NCBI RefSeq assembly: GCF_016862515.1 | Contig: NZ_BONC01000056.1 | Coordinates: 1 to 53,636, forward strand | DNA: 53,636 bases | Origin: Asanoa iriomotensis | GTDB lineage: Bacteria; Actinomycetota; Actinomycetes; Mycobacteriales; Micromonosporaceae | Direction of reading: 5' to 3' | Shown: positions 41,141-49,081 of the stretch, piece after piece | How positions within the stretch are numbered: the first letter of the stretch is position 1 | Layout: the number at the start of each line of letters is the position of its first letter | Program-made: the position numbers and the translations under genes | Notes under the pieces: model-generated | Told to the model about the DNA's origin: nothing | Seen by the model: only the letters and a program-made list of their open reading frames with translations | The model's database searches: none

Positions 41141-43583
41141 CGAGCACGTCGCGGGCCTTCGAACCCTCGGAGGGGCCGACGATGCCGCGCGTCTCCATCA
41201 GGTCCATCAGCCGGCCCGCCTTGGCGAAGCCGACCCGCAGCTTGCGCTGGAGCATCGACGTCGAGCCGAACTGCGAGGTGACCACCAGCTCGATCGCCTG
41301 GATCAGCACCTCGAGGTCGTCGCCGATCTCCTCGTCGATCTTCTTCTTCGGGTCTTCGGGCTTGGTCAGCACGTCGGGCCGGAACTCCGGCTCGCGCTGC
41401 TTCTTGCAGAAGTTGACGATGTCGCTGATCTCGCCCTCGCCGACCCAGGCGCCCTGGATCCGGACGGGCTTCGACGCGCCCATCGGCAGGAACAGCCCGT
41501 CGCCGCGGCCGATCAGCTTCTCGGCGCCGGGCTGGTCGAGGATGACCCGCGAGTCGGCCAGCGACGAGGTGGCGAACGCGAGGCGGGACGGCACGTTGGC
41601 CTTGATCAGGCCGGTCACCACGTCGACCGACGGGCGCTGCGTGGCCAGCACCAGGTGGATGCCGGCGGCCCGGGCGAGCTGCGTGATCCGGACGACCGAG
41701 TCCTCGACGTCGCGCGGCGCGACCATCATCAGGTCGGCCAACTCGTCGACGATGACTAGCAGATAAGGGTACGGACGGATCTCCCGCTCGCTGCCCGGCG
41801 GCGCCTTGATCTGGCCTGCCCGCACCTTGCGGTTGTAGTCGTCGATGTGGCGTACACCCGCGGCGGCCAGGTCGTCGTAGCGCATGTCCATCTCGCGCAC
41901 GACCCAGTCGAGCGAGTCCGCCGCCTTCTTGGGGTTCGTGATGATCGGCGTGACCAGGTGCGGGATGCCCTCGTAGGAGGTCATCTCGACGCGCTTCGGG
42001 TCGATCAGCACGAGCCGCACCTCGTCGGGCGTGGCCCGGCTCAGGATCGACACGAGCAGCGAGTTGAGGCACGACGACTTGCCCGCGCCGGTCGCGCCGG
42101 CGATCAGGATGTGCGGCATCTTGGCGAGGTTGGCCACGACGTAGCCGCCCTCGATGTCCTTGCCGAGCGCCACCAGCATCGGGTGGTGGTCGGAGGTCGC
42201 GGCGTGCGAGCGCAGCACGTCGCCGAGCGCCACGTCTTCCCGGTCGGAGTTGGGGATCTCGACGCCGACCGCGCTCTTGCCCGGGATCGGGCTCAGGATC
42301 CGCACGTCCGGCGACTTCACCGCGTACGCGATGTTGCGCGACAGCTGCGTGATCCGCTCGACCTTGACCCCGTGCCCGAGCTCGACCTCGTAGCGGGTGA
42401 CGGTCGGGCCGCGGGTGTAGCCGGTCACCGCGGCGTCGACGTCGAACTGCTCGAAGACCCCGGTCAGTGCCGCGATCACCTCGTCGTTGGCCTTGCTGCG
42501 GGTCTTCGGCGCGCTGCCGCCGCGCAGCAGGTTGGCCGGCGGCAACAGGTAGGCGCCCTCGACCGCGTTGATCGCGAGCTGCTCGGCCCGGGTCGGCAGC
42601 GGCGAGTGCGCCGGCGGCTCCGGCGGCTGCTTGCGGACCGACGGCACCTTGGCGGGCTTGGTGCGCGGCAGCGCGACGGTGTCGTGCATGACCTCGTCGT
42701 CGCCCGCGGGTGGCTCGTCGTCGTCGCCCAGCCCGAGCACCTTGCTGCTCTGGCGGCGGCGGGACGGGCGGCGCCGGGCGGCCGGCTGCTCGTCCTCGTC
42801 GTCCTCGAACGGCTCCGGCGCCCGCTCCTCGTCCCGCGGCAGCGGCCGGCCGAGCAGCACGGCGAACAGCGCGCCGACCCGCTCCGGGATCTTGTTGATC
42901 GGCGTCGCGGTGATCACGAGCAGGCCGAAGAGCAGCAACAGCACCAGCAGGGGCACGGCGACCCACTGCGTGAACGCCCGCTCGAACGCGGAACCGACGG
43001 CGGCGCCGACCAGCCCGCCGGCGTGGTCGCGCTGCGCGGTGTCGATCGGCGACTGGCTGATGTGCAGGATGCCGGCGACCGAGACCAGCAGCGAGCCCCA
43101 GCCCACCAGGCCACGACCCCGGTGCTCGGGCTCGACCAGCGGGCGCATCAGCCGGACCGCCCAGAACAGCAGCAACACCGGCAGCGCCACGGCGATCGCG
43201 CCGATGAACAGCCGCACGGCGTCTTCGATCCGCTGGCCGACCGGGCCGGCGGAGGAGAACCAGACGGCGACGCTCGTCAGGATCGACAGGCCCAGCAGGA
43301 GCAGGCCGGCGCCGTCACGGCGGTGCTCGGGGTCGAGATCGCGGGCGGTGGCGGCCTGCCGGCCGAGACCGCGGACCAGCCAGCCGATGCTGTGCGCCAC
43401 ACCCATCCACACCGCGCCGCCGGCCCGGCCGACCAGGGCGCCCATGCTGTTGGGCTGCCGGCGCCGGTAGGTGGGACGCGCCCGGGTGCCGGTGTTGGCG
43501 GTGGTGCGGCCGCGGGTGGTCGTGCTGGCCCGGCTCGACGCCGCAGTGCGGCGCCGGCTCGTCTGTGTGGAACGGCCGGGCAT
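41091..43583 (-). CDS. ftsK: DNA translocase FtsK
   Basis: An 830-residue septal DNA pump for chromosome segregation. A basic 45-residue start is followed by four or five membrane helices between about residues 55 and 230. An acidic/basic linker leads to the FtsK/SpoIIIE motor: Walker A AGATGAGKS at 495-503 and Walker B LLVIVDELADLMM near 608-620. The last 65 residues (VTSQFGSTSMLQRKLRVGFAKAGRLMDLME) are the winged-helix gamma domain that reads polar sequences. The length is normal for actinobacteria. TACCGT lies 6 nt before the ATG. The end overlaps the small membrane protein gene. Confidence 0.95.
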   Translation of the reverse strand: MPGRSTQTSRRRTAASSRASTTTRGRTTANTGTRARPTYRRRQPNSMGALVGRAGGAVWMGVAHSIGWLVRGLGRQAATARDLDPEHRRDGAGLLLLGLSILTSVAVWFSSAGPVGQRIEDAVRLFIGAIAVALPVLLLFWAVRLMRPLVEPEHRGRGLVGWGSLLVSVAGILHISQSPIDTAQRDHAGGLVGAAVGSAFERAFTQWVAVPLLVLLLLFGLLVITATPINKIPERVGALFAVLLGRPLPRDEERAPEPFEDDEDEQPAARRRPSRRRQSSKVLGLGDDDEPPAGDDEVMHDTVALPRTKPAKVPSVRKQPPEPPAHSPLPTRAEQLAINAVEGAYLLPPANLLRGGSAPKTRSKANDEVIAALTGVFEQFDVDAAVTGYTRGPTVTRYEVELGHGVKVERITQLSRNIAYAVKSPDVRILSPIPGKSAVGVEIPNSDREDVALGDVLRSHAATSDHHPMLVALGKDIEGGYVVANLAKMPHILIAGATGAGKSSCLNSLLVSILSRATPDEVRLVLIDPKRVEMTSYEGIPHLVTPIITNPKKAADSLDWVVREMDMRYDDLAAAGVRHIDDYNRKVRAGQIKAPPGSEREIRPYPYLLVIVDELADLMMVAPRDVEDSVVRITQLARAAGIHLVLATQRPSVDVVTGLIKANVPSRLAFATSSLADSRVILDQPGAEKLIGRGDGLFLPMGASKPVRIQGAWVGEGEISDIVNFCKKQREPEFRPDVLTKPEDPKKKIDEEIGDDLEVLIQAIELVVTSQFGSTSMLQRKLRVGFAKAGRLMDLMETRGIVGPSEGSKARDVLVKPDELEEALAGLRVE

Positions 43584-43589
43584 GGTCTC

Positions 43590-43595
43590 ACGGTA
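43590..43595 (-). promoter_or_regulatory. -10 hexamer TACCGT of ftsK (leaderless type)
   Basis: TACCGT on the minus strand is followed by 6 nt and the ftsK ATG. Confidence 0.4.
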
Positions 43596-43606
43596 AGGGG
43601 CCGCGC

Positions 43607-43635
43607 GTCACGCGGCGCGCGACGCGCCGCGTGAC
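43607..43635. repeat. Perfect 13-bp inverted repeat with 3-nt loop
   Basis: GTCACGCGGCGCG (43607-43619), CGA and CGCGCCGCGTGAC (43623-43635). It lies between the divergent ftsK and YbjN genes, 11 bp upstream of the ftsK -10 hexamer. Terminators are not expected between divergent genes, so a protein-binding or structural role is possible. Confidence 0.65.
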
Positions 43636-43680
43636 AATCCCTCGGCTTTACGACACTGGCTGCCCGGTGCCTGGCGCGCC

Positions 43681-43686
43681 TACTAT
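43681..43686 (+). promoter_or_regulatory. -10 hexamer TACTAT (leaderless type)
   Basis: TACTAT is followed by exactly 7 nt and the GTG at 43694 of the first YbjN gene. Confidence 0.5.
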
Positions 43687-43693
43687 CGCCTGC

Positions 43694-44122
43694 GTGGAAT
43701 CGCCGGGCGGAGCTTTGCTGCCCTTGACCAACGAGCTGATCGCGGGCGTTCTCGACGGGCACGGATACGCGTTCGCCCAGGACGCCGACGGCGACCTCGT
43801 CGGCCGGTGGGACGACAACCTCATCTACTTCTTCCGCCTCGGCCGCGCCGGCGAGGTCCTCCAGATCCGCACGCTGGCCAGCCGGGTCTTCGCGATCGAC
43901 GACGTGCTGCCGCTCTACGGCTTCTGCAACGGCTGGAACCAGGACAAGCTCTGGCCCAAGGCGTTCGTGCACGTCAACGACGACGGCACCGTGCGCGTCA
44001 TCGGCGAGGTGGTGGCCGACCTCGAGCACGGGGTCACCCCGGACCAGCTCGACCAACTGGTCGCCTGCGGCATCTCCAGCGGCTGCCAGCTCGCCGACAC
44101 CCTCGAACGGTTGACGCTGTGA
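43694..44122 (+). CDS. YbjN-domain protein
   Basis: A 142-residue protein consisting of one YbjN domain (residues about 15-135). This fold resembles the type III secretion chaperone fold and is found in small actinobacterial proteins of unknown role. GRWDDNLIYFFRLG, CNGWNQDKLWPKAFV and GEVVADLEHGVT are the blocks shared with the C-terminal domain of the next protein. The GTG start is fixed by TACTAT 7 nt upstream. The stop overlaps the next start (GTGA), so the two products are made together and may form a complex. Confidence 0.8.
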   Translation: MESPGGALLPLTNELIAGVLDGHGYAFAQDADGDLVGRWDDNLIYFFRLGRAGEVLQIRTLASRVFAIDDVLPLYGFCNGWNQDKLWPKAFVHVNDDGTVRVIGEVVADLEHGVTPDQLDQLVACGISSGCQLADTLERLTL

Positions 44123-45675
44123 ACGAAGCCCTGGCCGCGGCCCGCGACCTGCCGCCCGGCCCCGAGAAGGTGGCCGAGCTGGACGCCGTGGTGACCTCGG
44201 CCGACCGGGCCGGCGACGTCCGGCTCGGCTTCGAGGCCCGGCTCGACCTGATCGACGCCTGCCTCGACGCCGCCGAGCCGGCCCGGGTGCTGGGCCTGTT
44301 CGCCTGGTGCCGGGCCGCCGCCGACCGCGAGCCGATGCTGTTCACCGACACCGAGTTGGCGCTGCTGCGCTACTACCACCTGTGGGCGGTCGGCACCTTC
44401 CGGGCGTCGCCGGGGGTCGGGCGGGCCGAGAGCGAGGCCCTCCTCGACGACCTGGAGCGGCGGTTCCGCGAGGACCAGCGCCCGCTGTTCGCCGCGCACC
44501 GGCTGCGGGCGGAGATCGCCGACCACGTGGGTGACCTGGCCGCGGCGCGGGAATGGCTGGCGCGGTGTGACGCGGAGCTGCCGCCGGCCGAGGACGCCGA
44601 GTGGTTCGCCGACGGCGCGCCGGGCGACTCCGGGTTCTGCCCGGCCTGCTACCCCGCCGACCGGGCCTTCCTGCACGCGGCCTGGGGCGAGTGGCAGGCG
44701 GCGGTCGACGCGGCCGAGCCGGTGCTGCGCTCCGCCGCAACCTGCCCCGAGCAGCCCGAGCGGGCGCTGGCCGCGCTGATGATCCCCTACCTGCGGCTGG
44801 GCCGGGTCGACGAGGCGGCGGCGGCGCACCTGCGCGCCTATCGCCGGCACCGGCTCGACCGGGCGTCGTTCCCGCTGCTCGCCGACCATCTGCGGTTCTG
44901 CGCGCTGGCCGGGCTCGCCGGGCGGGGCGTCGACCTGCTCGCCACCCACCTCGGCGACCTGGACGACCCCTTCGACGAGCTGTCCGCGATGCGCTTCGCC
45001 GCGGCGGGCACGCTGGTCTGCCGGCGGGCGACCGCTGAGGGGCTGGGCGACCGGCGGGTGCATCGGCCCGCGCACGGCGACCGGCCGGCGGCCGACCTGT
45101 CGGTGCGCGAGCTGGGCACGGTGCTCGCGGCCGTGGCGGCCACGCTGGCCACCCGGTTCGACGTGCGCAACGGCACCGACCACCAGTCACGGCTGGTCGG
45201 TGACTGGCTGGCCGAGCTGCCGGTGGTCACCGGCGGCGCGATCCGGCTCGACGACCTCGACGAGACGCCGGTCGGCCCGCTGACGCTCGAATCGATCGTC
45301 GAGGTGCTGGACGCCCGCGGCGACCATTACGCCGTCGACGAGGACGGGCTGGTCGGCGGGCGCTGGCCGGGGGCGTACATCCAGTTCGAGCGGCTGGGCG
45401 AGCGGCGGGAGATCCTCCAGGTGCGCGTGATCGCCGAGCGGCGGCTGCCGGAGACCCGGCTGATGGAGGCGCTCGAGTTCTGCAACGCCTGGAACCACGA
45501 CAAGCTGATGCCCAAGGCGTACGTGCACGACGGCGGCGAGGGACTGCTGCTGGTGGCCGGCGAGGTGACCACCGACCTGGAGCACGGCGCCACCGTCGCC
45601 CAGCTCGCCACCCTGATCAACGCGGCGATCGCGACCGGGACGACGTTCGCGGCGGCGGTCGCGGAGCTGCCCTAG
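44119..45675 (+). CDS. TPR-like protein with C-terminal YbjN domain
   Basis: A 518-residue protein. Residues 1-370 are helical repeats of TPR character (EWLARCDAEL, GRVDEAAAAHLRAYRRHR and similar pairs) with a CPACY patch. Residues about 395-515 are a YbjN domain paralogous to the preceding small protein: GRWPGAYIQFERLG, CNAWNHDKLMPKAYV and GEVTTDLEHGAT align block by block. A scaffold or chaperone-like role is possible; nothing more is known from sequence. GTG start overlaps the upstream stop. Its TAG stop overlaps the TAG stop of the convergent DUF2784 gene (CTAG, 4 nt). Confidence 0.75.
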   Translation: MNEALAAARDLPPGPEKVAELDAVVTSADRAGDVRLGFEARLDLIDACLDAAEPARVLGLFAWCRAAADREPMLFTDTELALLRYYHLWAVGTFRASPGVGRAESEALLDDLERRFREDQRPLFAAHRLRAEIADHVGDLAAAREWLARCDAELPPAEDAEWFADGAPGDSGFCPACYPADRAFLHAAWGEWQAAVDAAEPVLRSAATCPEQPERALAALMIPYLRLGRVDEAAAAHLRAYRRHRLDRASFPLLADHLRFCALAGLAGRGVDLLATHLGDLDDPFDELSAMRFAAAGTLVCRRATAEGLGDRRVHRPAHGDRPAADLSVRELGTVLAAVAATLATRFDVRNGTDHQSRLVGDWLAELPVVTGGAIRLDDLDETPVGPLTLESIVEVLDARGDHYAVDEDGLVGGRWPGAYIQFERLGERREILQVRVIAERRLPETRLMEALEFCNAWNHDKLMPKAYVHDGGEGLLLVAGEVTTDLEHGATVAQLATLINAAIATGTTFAAAVAELP

Positions 45676-46070
45676 CTTCTGATCTGCTCGCCGTGCAGCT
45701 CGACCGCGCCGGCCTTCGCACGGCGGCGGCGCCAGAGCACGAAGATTCCGACGTACGAGACCAGCACGATCAGCGCCAGCACGGCCTGCGCGACGTGCAC
45801 GTACCGCTCGGGATAGAGGACGCCCTCGATGTAGGTGTCGATGAACCCGCGGGTCTTGGCCTCACCGGCGTTGGTGCGCGCCCAGTTCTCGGCGTACGTC
45901 AGCGGGCAGTTGAGCCCGAAGGCGATCAGCGCGATGCCCCAGCCGATGGCGGGCAGGTGGAACCAGAGCGCCTTGGGCCACTTCCAGGCCAGGAAACCGC
46001 CGAGGAGCACGTACGCCATGAAGGCGAAGTGCAGCACCAGGAACGCGGTCGCGAGCTCTTTCCACCCCAC
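45672..46070 (-). CDS. DUF2784 membrane protein
   Basis: A 132-residue protein with four membrane helices and the DUF2784 pattern: LVLHFAFMAYVLLGGFLAW, then CPLTYAENWAR and GFIDTYIEGVLYP. The family occurs widely in bacteria but has no known function. The GTG start follows TAGCCT by 7 nt, which supports it over other codons. Confidence 0.85.
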   Translation of the reverse strand: MGWKELATAFLVLHFAFMAYVLLGGFLAWKWPKALWFHLPAIGWGIALIAFGLNCPLTYAENWARTNAGEAKTRGFIDTYIEGVLYPERYVHVAQAVLALIVLVSYVGIFVLWRRRRAKAGAVELHGEQIRS

Positions 46071-46077
46071 GGTTCCG

Positions 46078-46083
46078 AGGCTA
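46078..46083 (-). promoter_or_regulatory. -10 hexamer TAGCCT (leaderless type)
   Basis: TAGCCT on the minus strand is followed by 7 nt and the GTG of the DUF2784 gene. Confidence 0.5.
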
Positions 46084-46124
46084 TGACGAATCCGCCCGCG
46101 GGTCTCTGAGTACGCGGACCCACC

Positions 46125-46961
46125 TCAGCGCGGGTTGAAAGCGGACATTTGGTCCTGACCGCGATGGATGACGCTGTAGCTCGACTCGGGCACCTCGTTG
46201 AACGCGTCGGGCATCGCGCCCAAAGGCTCCGAAACCACCAGGCGGGCATCGTCGGAGAGCATCCGCAGCGCGTCCACCTCGGGGTGCAGTTGGCGCAGGT
46301 CGTCGACGCCCGTCGAGTAGAACAGGGTCCGGGACTGGCCCGTGGACGAGTAGCGGAACGCCCAGGTCGTCTCCCCCTCGGTGGTGGCCACGGTCATCTG
46401 CAGCGGGTCCTGGACACCGTGCGCGGCGGCGGTCGCCTCGACGAAGCCCGCCATCCGCTCAACGGCGGTCACCGGGTCGTCGCGCAGCCCGTACGTCAGG
46501 GCCAGGAAGAACATCGCCTCCGAATCCGTGGTGCCCTGGATTTCGGGATAGAGCTCCGGGTCGACCGCCAAGAGCAGGTCGCGCTTGAGCCGGGCGAAGT
46601 CGCGGATCGACCCGTTGTGCATCCACAGCCAGTCGCCGTGGCGGAACGGGTGGCAGTTGCTCTCCTGCACGGCCGTGCCCGACGAGGCCCGGACGTGCGC
46701 GAAGAACAGCGGCGAGCGGATGTGCTCGGAGAGGTCCCGCAGGTTGGCGTTGCTCCACGCCGGACCGATGCCGCGGAACGCGCCGGGCGTCTGCTTGGCG
46801 ACGCGGTCGATCGGGTACCAGCCGATCCCGAAGCCGTCGCCGTTGGTCGTCTCCGCACCCATCTCGGCGTGCTGGCTCTGGTCGATCAGGGAGTGCTTCG
46901 GCTTGTAGAGCAGCGCGTCCATCGGGATCGGCGAGCCGGAGTAGGCCAGCCAGCGGCACAT
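46125..46961 (-). CDS. Class II glutamine amidotransferase (EgtC/YafJ family)
   Basis: A 278-residue N-terminal nucleophile hydrolase. After Met removal the chain starts with the nucleophile Cys2 (CRWLAYSG). NGDGFGIGWY, FAHVRASSG and WLWMHNGSI are the glutaminase-fold blocks, and TTDSEAMFFLAL is typical of the EgtC/YafJ group. It would cleave glutamine or a gamma-glutamyl amide; no synthase domain is attached. No egtB/egtD is near, so ergothioneine synthesis is not supported here. It lies 22 nt downstream of the glutamate decarboxylase gene on the same strand and has AAAGGCGGA before the ATG. Confidence 0.85.
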   Translation of the reverse strand: MCRWLAYSGSPIPMDALLYKPKHSLIDQSQHAEMGAETTNGDGFGIGWYPIDRVAKQTPGAFRGIGPAWSNANLRDLSEHIRSPLFFAHVRASSGTAVQESNCHPFRHGDWLWMHNGSIRDFARLKRDLLLAVDPELYPEIQGTTDSEAMFFLALTYGLRDDPVTAVERMAGFVEATAAAHGVQDPLQMTVATTEGETTWAFRYSSTGQSRTLFYSTGVDDLRQLHPEVDALRMLSDDARLVVSEPLGAMPDAFNEVPESSYSVIHRGQDQMSAFNPR

Positions 46962-46983
46962 GGTGGTCCGCCTTTCAGTGGTG

Positions 46984-48378
46984 TCAGTGGTGGAAGGACG
47001 TAGCGTCGGCGGCCGAGCGGCGCGGCGCGGGCTGCGCCCGCAACTCCGGCAGCGCCCGGTGCAGGTCGGCCAGCAGCAGGTGGGCCATGTCGTGCGAGAA
47101 GCCGTTGCGCACCACGACGCGCAGCACGGCCAGGTCGGTGCGGTTCTTCGGGAACGTGTACGCGGGCACCAGCCAGCCGCTCTCGCGCAGCGCCCGGGAC
47201 ACGTCGAAGACGTTGTACGCGGTCACGTGCGGCGCCGTGGTGAAGGTGAACACGGGCAGCTGGTCACCGCGGCTGACCAGCGTGAACTCGCCGGTGTCGG
47301 CGATCTTCCCGGACAGGTAGGTGGCCACGTCGCGGGACGCCTGCTGCACGGCCCGGAAGCCTTCGCGGCCCAGTCGCAGGAACATGTAGTACTGCGCCAC
47401 CACCTCGGCGCCCGGCCGGGAGAAGTTGAGCGCGAAGGTCGGCATGCTGCCGCCTAGATAGTTGACGTTGAAGATCAGCTCTTCGGGCAGCAGGTGCTTC
47501 TCGCGCCAGAGCACCCAGCCGACACCCGGGTAGACCAGGCCGTACTTGTGCCCGCTGGTGTTGATCGACGCGACCCGGGGCAGCCGGAAGTCCCAGACCA
47601 GGTCCGGGTCGAGGAACGGCGCGATCATCCCGCCGGACGCGCCGTCGACGTGCACCGGGATGTCCCAACCACGCTTTCGCTGTAGGTCGTCGAGCGCGGC
47701 GGCGATCTCCGCGACCGGCTCGTACGAACCGTCGAACGTGGACCCGAGCACCGCGACCACGCCGATGGTGTTCTCGTCGCAGCGGGCCACCGCCTCGTCC
47801 GCCGACAGGTGGAACCGGTCCCCCGCCATCGGCACGAGCCGCGGCTCGACCTCCCAGTAGTTGCAGAACTTCTCCCAGCAGACCTGCACGTTGCCGCCCA
47901 TGACGAGGTTGGGTTTGCCGCCCATCGCGCCCTTGGACCAGCGCCGCTTCATCGCCATCCCGGCGAGCATGCAGGCCTCGCTGGACCCGGTGGTCGAGCA
48001 GCCGACCGTGCTGCGCGGGTCGGGAGCGTGCCACAGGTCGGCCAGGATCGCCACGCACCGCCGTTCCAGTTCGGCGGTCATCGGGTACTCGTCCTTGTCG
48101 ATCATGTTCTTGTCGGCGCACTCGGCCATCAGCACGCCGGCCTCCGGCTCCATCCACGTGGTCACGAAGGTGGCCAGGTTGAGGGCGGCGTTGCCGTCGA
48201 GCAGCAGTTCGTCGTGGATCAACTGGTACGCGACCGGGGCCGGCACCGGGTCGGGACCCAGCGCGAACGCCGGCAGGGTCAACTCGCGACCGAAGTCCGG
48301 GTTCGCCACGGTGGCGACGACGTTGCCGGCGCGGTGGCCGCGGTGGGCCTCGGTCTCCTTCCCGGCGTACAGCGACAT
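46984..48378 (-). CDS. gadB: Glutamate decarboxylase
   Basis: A 464-residue PLP enzyme that turns glutamate into GABA and uses up a proton. The PLP Lys is Lys278 in INTSGHKYGLVYPG; HVDGASGG (243-250) holds the cofactor Asp, and CSTTGSSEACMLAGMA binds phosphate. Length and blocks match bacterial GadB (466 residues in E. coli). The C-terminal tail ends in HH-rich FHH. ATG has GGGAGG 5 nt upstream. No GABA antiporter gene is in the window; the only operon partner is the amidotransferase. Confidence 0.92.
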   Translation of the reverse strand: MSLYAGKETEAHRGHRAGNVVATVANPDFGRELTLPAFALGPDPVPAPVAYQLIHDELLLDGNAALNLATFVTTWMEPEAGVLMAECADKNMIDKDEYPMTAELERRCVAILADLWHAPDPRSTVGCSTTGSSEACMLAGMAMKRRWSKGAMGGKPNLVMGGNVQVCWEKFCNYWEVEPRLVPMAGDRFHLSADEAVARCDENTIGVVAVLGSTFDGSYEPVAEIAAALDDLQRKRGWDIPVHVDGASGGMIAPFLDPDLVWDFRLPRVASINTSGHKYGLVYPGVGWVLWREKHLLPEELIFNVNYLGGSMPTFALNFSRPGAEVVAQYYMFLRLGREGFRAVQQASRDVATYLSGKIADTGEFTLVSRGDQLPVFTFTTAPHVTAYNVFDVSRALRESGWLVPAYTFPKNRTDLAVLRVVVRNGFSHDMAHLLLADLHRALPELRAQPAPRRSAADATSFHH

Positions 48379-48494
48379 CCGGCCTCCCTGGCGCGATCCA
48401 ACCCGTCCAGGCTATGGCGCCCGACTCGCGTTGGATGTCGGATTCGCCGTTAACCCGGTTGATCCCGCGTCCTGCCTTCGGGTACGAACGCGGC

Positions 48495-49025
48495 ATGTTG
48501 CGTGGCGAGAAGGTGCTGTTGCGGGCCCGGCGGGACGAGGACGTGCCGGTGCTGCACGCCGACCTCTATGACGACGTCGAGATGCGGTCGAAGGCCGACG
48601 GACGGCCGTGGCGGCCGATCCCGCCGGGCTCCCCCGCGTCTCCGTTCACGCCGTCGGCGCCCAGCGACGACGCCGCGGTCTTCAGCGTGGTCCGGCTCGC
48701 CGACGATGCCCTGGCCGGCGAGGGGCTGCTGTGGGGCATCGACCCGCACAACCGGGTCGCCCACGTCGGGCTGTCGCTGCGGCCGGCGATGCGCGGCGGC
48801 GGGCTGGGCACCGACGCGGTCCAGGTGCTGTGCCGCTACGGGTTCCAGGTGCGCGGGCTGCACCGGCTCGGGCTGGAGACGCTGGCCGGCAACGCCGCGA
48901 TGATCGCCGTGGCCGAGCGGGTGGGGTTCCGGCGCGAGGGCACCCTGCGGCAGAACGCCTGGGTCGACGGCGAGTTCCTCGACGAGGCGGTGTTCGGGCT
49001 GCTCGCCGCCGAGTGGCGGGGGTGA
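48495..49025 (+). CDS. GNAT family N-acetyltransferase (RimJ/RimL type)
   Basis: A 176-residue acetyltransferase. MLRGEKVLLRARRDEDVP is the RimJ/RimL-like start, GLSLRPAMRGGGLGTDAVQVL the acetyl-CoA loop, and LETLAGNAAMIAVAERVGFRREG the C-terminal block. RimJ/RimL relatives acetylate ribosomal proteins or other N termini; the target is not known. It diverges from gadB across 116 bp with nothing else recognisable. TACGAA stands 6 nt before the ATG. Confidence 0.88.
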   Translation: MLRGEKVLLRARRDEDVPVLHADLYDDVEMRSKADGRPWRPIPPGSPASPFTPSAPSDDAAVFSVVRLADDALAGEGLLWGIDPHNRVAHVGLSLRPAMRGGGLGTDAVQVLCRYGFQVRGLHRLGLETLAGNAAMIAVAERVGFRREGTLRQNAWVDGEFLDEAVFGLLAAEWRG

Positions 49026-49068
49026 CCCTGTCCCGCTCCCGAGGGATGTGACAGCCGGGGCAGACCAG

Positions 49069-49074
49069 TAACTT
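49069..49074 (+). promoter_or_regulatory. -10 hexamer TAACTT (leaderless type)
   Basis: TAACTT is followed by 7 nt and the ATG at 49082. Confidence 0.5.
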
Positions 49075-49081
49075 CGGGCAT

